Positions 52,054-61,000 of a DNA stretch of 64,000 bases are shown here, piece by piece. The notes beneath the pieces were generated by a model. That model searched no databases, was not told where the DNA came from, and saw only the letters and a program-made list of their open reading frames with translations. The DNA lies in contig PLXC01000118.1 of NCBI GenBank assembly GCA_003151275.1, positions 16,725 through 80,724 on the forward strand, in the 5' to 3' direction. This stretch comes from Candidatus Melainabacteria bacterium. Its GTDB lineage: Bacteria; Cyanobacteriota; Vampirovibrionia; Obscuribacterales; Obscuribacteraceae. Within the stretch, counting starts at the first letter, position 1; every line of letters starts with the position of its first letter. The translations under genes and the position numbers were made by a program.

Positions 52054-55000
52054 CTCCTCATTATCGCGATCAAGTATATTTCGTTGGGCTCGCCTTTTCT
52101 CTTCTTTCACTTTTGCCTCAACTGCATATTGGTCGTGCGACTTCCGTAGTCCGGCCTTTTCTTGAGTTCGCTTGGTTGTGTCAAGAGCTGCATTTGCCTT
52201 CTCATCGAGAGTAGCGGCAGTTTGACCGGGACTCCACTCGGCCACACCGATACTCAAACAAAGCTTGTATTTACCTTTGGGTTGCATGTCTTCAGGACCC
52301 TGCCACGCCTTAAGTTTGGCTACGATCGCTTTCATTTCTGCTTCGCTGTGAGCAATGATAAAGGCAGCGCCTCCTCCTGGTGATCCAACAAATTTGTCTT
52401 TCCCCCGGCCGACGATCTCTTGCAAATCAGCACCATAAATTTTCAGCAGCGCGTCGCCCTGCGAGTGATCGTTTTCGTCGTTTACAGATTTGAAGTTGTT
52501 GATGTCAGCTTTTATCAAAAATAGCTTTTGTTCAACTTTGTCAGGATCATTATGGTTAGCCTTTGCCTGGACTACTTCCCGCCCTAGCACCCGCTGGCAA
52601 ACAAAGTCCTTAGGTAGCTCAGTAAGATGGTGTGTATATAAACGTTTGGCCAAAATCAACCGTTCAGCGGAAGCCTCGTGTGAACGATTGTCTTTTTTCA
52701 GCATGTCAGGATTTTTTGCTCTAAATTCCTCAGTAGTCATAGACAACTGTCTATGAAATTTGGAAGTGATGGCATCAGCAGAAGGAGCTTTCTGTGCATC
52801 TGTTTCTGGATCGAATTTTCTCAGCGGATGATCAAACTTTCTCAGCTCCTTATTAGCTTGCATAGCTTTGTCAGCCCGTTTCAGGATCTGCTCCGGTGAC
52901 TCACCTTGTCGCCATGCGACAGCTCCGATTGAGGCGCGCACAGGATCGGGTCCCGTGCCGGTCTCATTCTCTCTTAGCAATCTGACAAATGCCTGGTCAT
53001 TTCTCTTTTCATAACCTAATCGAATCGCCCGCACCTCGTTCAAGAAACTCTCGTCAAAGGAACCGATCAAAACAAACTCGTCACCACCTAGTCGTGCCAG
53101 TGACACGGATGGATGTTTCAACAAAACGGTTTGCATCTGCTCGACAAACATAGTCAGAGCAAGATCACCACCAGGTCTTCCAATGGCCCTATTGGCAGTG
53201 CCAAATTCATCGAGGTCAATGTACGCAACATTGAATGGCACCTTGCTTTTTTGAGCTTCTTCGCATCTCCTGATCAACTCTTGTTCAACAGCTTGCTGTG
53301 TACCCGCACCTGTCAGTGGATCGATATAAGTAAGGCGAGTATAAGCCTCTTCTTTTTCTCTATTCTTTCTCTGCTGAATCAGATCCAATTGATTAGGATC
53401 CTTCAGAGCAATCTTATCCCTGCCAGGATCATTTTTCATATCGCGCAGCATCTCTCTGCCCAATGTCACCAAGGGTGAGCCAACTTTGAGTTCTTCAACT
53501 CTTGCCATATCGGGAGTTCTTTCCCGATACAAATCTTCGCGCTGATCCGGGAGTAAATTTGCTGGTTCGTGAACTGCACGGCCAGGGAGTGCCTTTTCCG
53601 TTTCGGGAAGTAATTGCCCTTTGGGTTCTTCAGAATCACCGGGAATAGGCTTGGCGTAGAGCCTGATAGGACTTATGTTGTTTTGGATGCGCAAAGCCTC
53701 TAATTTTTGATGATGTTCATATGGAAGCGGCTGGGGCGGGGACAACGGCGTATCAAGAGATGCACCACCTGACTGCTGCGGCATGTCCGCTAAATCTCTT
53801 CCTGAAGGCAATTGTCCTTGATCACCCATGCTCATTCGATCAGGAGATTGCCCAGTTGAACGATCCTGAACACGACTTCTGCCACTGTCAGCGGTGCCCG
53901 CGGTATTGTCGGAAGTTTCATCCGACTTGTTACTCACATCAAAACCAGAGAAGTCGAGTTTGATACTTCTAGATTTGACGTCGGAAACCAATTGCGCACT
54001 TTCCCAATTTGCCTTGGGCATATAATCGTCCGGAATACCAGCACTCTCTCTAATGTCCAAAGACGGCTCGTCTTCAGGTTCTTCCATATGCCAGGATTTT
54101 GTCATCTTAAAGAAATTGAGATTTTGCAGTACGCTCGTAAACCCATCTGCCGTTTGATCGGGGGACTCTGAGTTTTCACGAATGGCTGCAATTGCTTTTT
54201 TCCAACCCGGTCGTGCGCCTTTGTCGGGATCGAAAGTGCTGGCAAGTTTCAATTGCCGATCTGAACGTTCAGTCCGATCTTCTTCGTCTGGTTTGTGTTC
54301 CAAATCATTTTCTTTAATCAACCACTTCATTCGCAAGTGAACGTGGTGAGCTTCCCACTCATGGAAATTGGCCCGATAAAAGCTGTATTCCTGATGGGCA
54401 GCTATCCTGACATTATCTTTTATTAGTTCACGGACGAGCGAAGGCAAATGGCTTGCGAAGTCTGCCTTGGTGAGATTTCCTAGCTTCTCGTTTTCTGCAA
54501 AGTGATTCATCAAAAATACGTAGGCTTTTAAATCAAATCGAGCCAATAATTTAGGAGTCGTCGGCGTGGCGTGGTCATTACCTGGATACTCACTTTTAAT
54601 GATGTCGAGCCATTGCTGTCTCAATTCCATTCTTTTTGTCGGATTAGTTTCAGTATTACATTCGACCAATTTCACAAGAAAGTCTGGATGACGATCAAAA
54701 AACTTTGGATTTTGGAGGAGGGACTCAAACAATTGATCTACTCGCGGTTCAATTCTTTTCCCCGGTGCATATTCCGGACGTGACAAATATACTTCGCTAA
54801 AAGGATCATATCCGAACAATTTGTTTGAACTGACTAACATAGCTGCCAATGCGCTTTTGGGATTAAAACCATAGGGCAGTGGAGCGTCAGGCGGCTCTTT
54901 CAACAACTTGTCGACAAAGGGTGTCAATTCGTCAGCATCCATGCGACCATCCACACCATGACCCAAGAGTAAGTTGGTTAGACTCTGCAGCTGATCCGTG

Positions 55001-58000
55001 CCAAATTCTTTAGGATGCGTGAACGATTCAGCTAGGCGGTCAGCTCGCCTGTATTCAGGATCAGCCTGCAATTCATCGCTACTCTTTGTCAGCCTTGTCT
55101 CGAGCCAGGACACCGATGCAAGAAGTGATTTCTCGATAACTAATTTGTCGAAGCCCATCATTCCCGAGGTCCGATCATGTAATGCAATATTCGCGCAAAA
55201 CGCCTCACCTTTAGGTGTTAACGCATATTCTTGCGATGCTCCACTCGTCTTCTTGATCAAATCGTTGATGTTTGTGCGTCCATCATTTCTTAAAGCATCC
55301 AACATAGACTTGTTAGCCACCAGGTGATCCTGAACTAAATGACCAAGACCCTCATGACCAATTTCCTCGATTTTCAGGGGTTCATTTCCCAGAAAGCGGC
55401 TTTCCCTGATCTGGATCACTGCTTTACCTTTTACGTAAGCAGCGTCATCATTGTTCATTTTCTCATCAGAAACGACCTCAATTTGCGGCGCAATAACCCC
55501 CAGATTATTGAACACTTTGCCCAGAAGTCTTTCTAACTCTCCCCTTCGCTGATCAATAATTTCCTTCTTTTCAGACTCAGGCAAAGAGGGATCAACCTTC
55601 TCCCAATGCCTAGTTCCCTCACTCACGTCTCTAACAAACTTGCGCAATACATTGTCTTGAAAGCATTTATTATCGTCAATCTTCAGTTGACGAAACAGCA
55701 GCGCATCGAGTGTTTGAGAATCGCCTCTGTTGAAGACTCTGGCCGGACCACGCACGTTGAAGTTGTCGTTTGAGGAACGCATCTCCAAGCGATTGGAGGA
55801 GTTATGTGAAAGGTCAGATCCAGGTTCACCACGACCGCTTACATTTCCGGAATAGTCTTGGAAAGTACCTATCGCTCGCTGCACGTCATTGCTCACCATG
55901 CCAATTTGATGTTGTCCAGCCCCAACAGACGAAGAGGGAGCGTCCAGAGTTGGGGTCGAAGCAGGTCGATTGGCGAGATGAATTTCCATCGCCTGCACTG
56001 TAGTTAGTGCACGTCTCAACTCACCCAGTGAAGCAATATATTGACGCTCTCTTAGCGAAAGTTCAACTCCACCTTCGAATGGAGTTAGCCTGCCATCAAG
56101 TAGATTGTTTATCCCTAATTTGAGATTCTGCACCGCTTCTGCTCCACGCAATTTTTGCTCTCGCTCCAAATAATTACGTTTCAGTTCCGTTTCACAAGCG
56201 GTCAACTCCTGCATCATATGAGTAGAGTCGATTGCTCCAAGACCACCAAGTCTGCTAAGAGCATATTCTGAACCAGCATCAACAGTGTTATTCATTCTGT
56301 GCACTAACGCAGAATTTAACAAGCCGAGCTTCCAACTCAATAGTTCGAGACGCTCATGAGGATCGGTTGAATTAGCTCTGATTCTTGCTTCTAGCTTATC
56401 CAGATGATCATTAGTTTTTGGCTGAAGAGTGTAATGATACGCTTGGTCGGCAGTTAGTACCTCGTTACTGTCCCCCCTCCTCCAAGTATTACCAAATACG
56501 ACTTCAATTCTTTCTGTGTCAAGTTCGTGCTCTGGCTCAGCACCACCTACAGTGGCAGACCGCTTGATTGCCATTCCATCCATTCGATATCTGCTTGAAA
56601 GAGCATCGGGACTAAGCCTATCCTGGTCAGTCAAAGATGACCTGATATCTTTCACGATTTGGACGTGACCTTGGTTTTCACGCAGTCCACCTACGCCACG
56701 GTTGCTGGCATCTACCTGGACAATGGCAGGTAGGTTGCCCGACATCTTGATCTTTAGCAATTGACGCGCCATATCTTGGCTGTCTTGAGAAGATACAACC
56801 ACAAATTCGTCTTTTCTGCCGGTGACAAGGTTCAGCATCCGCTCGATATCGGTAGCATAGTAGAGATCTTTCCGTCCGCCATTTTGAATGCCGATAACAT
56901 CGTTGAGAACGGTCTGAATGATTTGGCTGACCTCAAGCCTTTGTCCATCTCTTCTGGTGCGCCCTGGTTCATTGTAGTGGCTAAGCGCGCCTTCATCAGG
57001 CACAATTGTTAAGTGACCATCCTTCACATAAGATTCAATGACGCCACCGTTGCCATTGATAGCAACACCAGTCTCATTGAGCCTGCGCAGCATCTTAAAC
57101 CAAGTGTCGGGGTGTCGCGCGTACTCTCTCTGTTCTGATGATGCAAGTGGGCAAGTACCGTTGGTGCCCTGACTGAGGAAATCAGGATTGGCAGCAAGAC
57201 TGAGTGCTTCATCGACCCAGCGACGTCGGGTCTCAGCTGAGGCGTAGCCAGGCTTTTCAAGTAATCGATTGACTTCATAGAGGACGCGTCCCATAACTTC
57301 TTCCGGAGCATCATGTGTTTTTCGCAGCCTGTCGTGCAAATCAAGTAAACCTTCCTGTATATGATTTGCCACGACAGGATCGTCCATCGACAAAATGTGT
57401 CGGTCACAATTCAGCTTTTCATTGTGATAATCGATTGGCCCAACGCTGTCACCAGGAACATGAAACGATCTCGATCCATCAAGGCGATCAATAGAAGCGA
57501 TGCCGTGTTCATCGATCTGCACCACACTGCCGTCATTGTTAATGGATATCTCTTTGCAGAAGTGCTCGGGAGGATGTCCACTTACGTGAATGCTCCAACC
57601 ATCGTCGCCCCGGGTCAGGCGATCGCCACCGGGTAGTTTCAGTTCAGAAGGGTTTCCAGCGCTATCTCTTACAACCTGGGTAACGTAACCTTTGGCATCG
57701 TGAATTCGATCAACGACACCATTTTTACTAACCAGTTGGGAGCCATCCGGATGTTCTATTATGGATAGAGGCAAGCCATCCTTTCTTGATTTGCCTTCTT
57801 TGATAATCGTGCCATCGGACAACACTTGAATATCTGAAAATGAGCCTTTCTCAATTAGCTGTCCGGAATAGTAAAGAGACCAGCCCGACTCGTCCTTGAC
57901 TAAATTGCCACCAGAAAATAGTTCGATGTTCTTTGGCACTCCCTTTTCGTCGTAGATGACTTTCGTTTCCTCAACAGATCGACTGCCACCACTTGGCAAA

Positions 58001-61000
58001 GCATCACCTGCAGTACCACTCGTCTGCGAAGGTTTCTCCATCTTCACGGACGTGACTTTACCGTCGACACGTTCGATACTTGATGTACGACCGTCCGGAA
58101 AGCAAGTTTTGACGAGCTCATGTCCTTCAGCAAGTGTCCTTCTTTCAGTGGTGCGACCATCTTTGAAAATATTGGTTTCTGCATTATTGGTGTGTTTAAT
58201 GGACAGATTGCCTTCACGGTCGGCAGTCACTTCCTTTATATTGCTAAATGTTGGAGACAACTTATTTGCAGACCAATGGTGTTCTCCTCGCGTGAGCACT
58301 GTCCCGTCAGGTAGCGCTACTTGGCTGAGCTGTCCCTTGTGATCATGAACTAAACTCGTTTCCAGACCAACATCATTTTTTATATTGGTAGTACTGTAGA
58401 CCGCCAATCCTGCTTCCGGAAGCGCGTTAACTCTCGCCTCAATTGAGGCGATTTGTTCACTGTAAAGTTGAGCATTGCGAGCCTGTGCGTCCTTAATTGC
58501 CAAAGGCTCACCAATGAAGTGAGTGAATGCATGACTGACTGGATGAGTCACCACAGTCATGAAGGCACCTTCGGCGGCACTATGTAAAATAAATGAATTT
58601 ATGCGACCGTCATTTTTGTATTTATCAAACAACTGTGGTGTTATAAGTTCTCGCTTTACTCCGAGCTGTTGAGCGATATGATCTTTCTCTGCCTCAATTG
58701 CCTGATTACGAGCATTGAGCGCTGAATTAGTGAAATTGTTTATGGCGCTTCCGGAGAAAGTCTCGATACCTTTATCGAAACTCTCACCAAAAGGCGAACT
58801 AAATTTTGGTCCCATTTTGGTGAGCGGGTTGTGCGCAAGGGCAGCAAATCCTTCTCCCGCAAGCATGTATAGCGTGCCTTCGGCCAACTTGTATGGTGTG
58901 AATTGGTCCTCATAGTTGTTCGCTCGTATTGATCCGGCAGTGGCAAATCCAGTTGTCTGAATGCCTGCGTTTGCCGTGCGCATTAGTCCCTCAACAACTA
59001 CAGTGCCTCCAGGTTTAGCCATTATTTCGAGAACTTTAGCCGTCGCAGGATTTGCCACCAAGGCTTTTAGTGGTTCAGAAAGTGCCGCCATTGCTTCAGG
59101 ACCAGCGACTCTAGCTGCTTGAATCATTTTTAGATTACCCAACAGCTGAGTGCCTTCAGATCCAGCCCACATGGTAAGTGCTTCAACAGAGCCTGATGCG
59201 AAATTGTCGCGCGCTTGCTGCCAATCTCCTCCGCGAGTTTGTCTGGCAACGGTGGAAACCAATCCACCGCCCAACATAGTGATTCCCACTCGCTCGGTCA
59301 ATCCAAGTCCAAGCCGTGTCGTCAGTAAGCCGGCTCCGCCAGGCACCACGCTCAGTGCGGCCATGGCAACAGCCTCGCTGCTCTGCTTTTGCATTTCACG
59401 TCCTTCAGCAGAAAGGTTTGAAGCATCTTCAGTTGAAAGGTGCATGTCACGAACAAAGTTTTGAACGCTTCGAACATTGTGATTAACATCGGCAGTCGCC
59501 AGAGTATTCCCTGACAAGCCCTCTATAAACAATTGATTTATTTGACGATGCATGCCGCGTTGCTGATTGGCTGCAGTGTCGTGCACTAAGTCTAATTGAG
59601 CTTCCCGTCCTCCCATAGCAGCGTCAGGCGCACCAAGGGTGATGATGCCTTCAGAATCGCGATATTCTTTGGCCGAGACAGCTGTATCTCTTTGAGCAAA
59701 TGCACCTTGACGCAACAGCTCATTTGCGTCGACAAGACCTCCGGGTATGACGTTGCCACCACCATCGGTGTGAGTTGGTCCGAGACCTATGATGCGATGG
59801 TCTTGAGGCTCTCCCTCAAGGCGCAACTGAAACAGAAATTGAGATTGATCCCGCAGAACAATGGCATGCCCATCGATCCTGGCTACATAATTCGCTTCCA
59901 GATTGCCACAAGGCTGTTCCACCTTTTTCCATTGGTCGCCTTCTAACCGTGTTCGGTAAATCACTCCTTTGTCTACATAGTAATGATCGTGACCCAGTCG
60001 CATCGGTCCATTTGCACGCTGGCAATCTTCCTGATGCGTAAATTTTGGCACTGTAATTTTCTTCTCTAAGGCATGTGGCTCAGGACGATACTGTTCCGCT
60101 TTGACAAATGATTGGGGACCGCCCTTGAGTTGTTCTAAAGCGCTGAATCGGTCAGCTGAATTCACGTCTGTGATACCATTTTTGACGATACCATCTAGGG
60201 TTGTCGTGTAACGAACCTCCAAATCCTTTGTCCTTTTCAAAGCATCTCTGGCCGTTGTGTCTGATGTATCACCCTTGGCCATAAGTTCCGCATAAGCACG
60301 CTCTTCCGCAACTTGCCGGCGCACCTGCCCAACACTAATAAGTTTGCCGTGTCCATCGTTGACCCAATCGACACTGGTTGTCTTCCCAGAGTCAGTCGGA
60401 CAATCCAAATGTATGACCGTGCCCTTTAAACTCGGATCGGCCATTTTACTAACTTCTGCACGACCTGCATCATTACATAATCGCAAACTACCGTCGGCAG
60501 GGTTAACACTGCCAACTATGTGATCCGAATTTTTCTTGTATACATAGCCATTCTTTATGTCATAGTCAATGATTTTTCCGGCATGATCAGGATCTGGTCT
60601 CTTAATCGATCCTGAATAGATGTCGGCGGGGCCTTTCAGATCTTCGAGTACATGTTGCGGGTTATCAATCTTTTGTTTTAGAAGAGCTAAAGTGTCCAAG
60701 CCACTATCCTTGTTTAAAGCAGTCATCCTCTGCAAGCTATACATTGTGTTTTCGTCGAGCTTTCCGGTTTTTAGAACCTGGTCGATCATGCTCCTTTGAG
60801 AAGCCAATTGTTTGCCTGCTAAATCAACGCTAACTTGAGCGGCTTCCGTTTGTTCTTCTCCGGCAATCGCCTTGTTGTATAGTCGCGCATTCAAACCTGT
60901 TACGTCATGAGTAGCTAATCCAATCACAACAGATTGTTTGTTTTCCGTATCATAACGCAGACCGAGAGCGTTCTTTTTATCTTGCAGATTCTGTGCAGTT

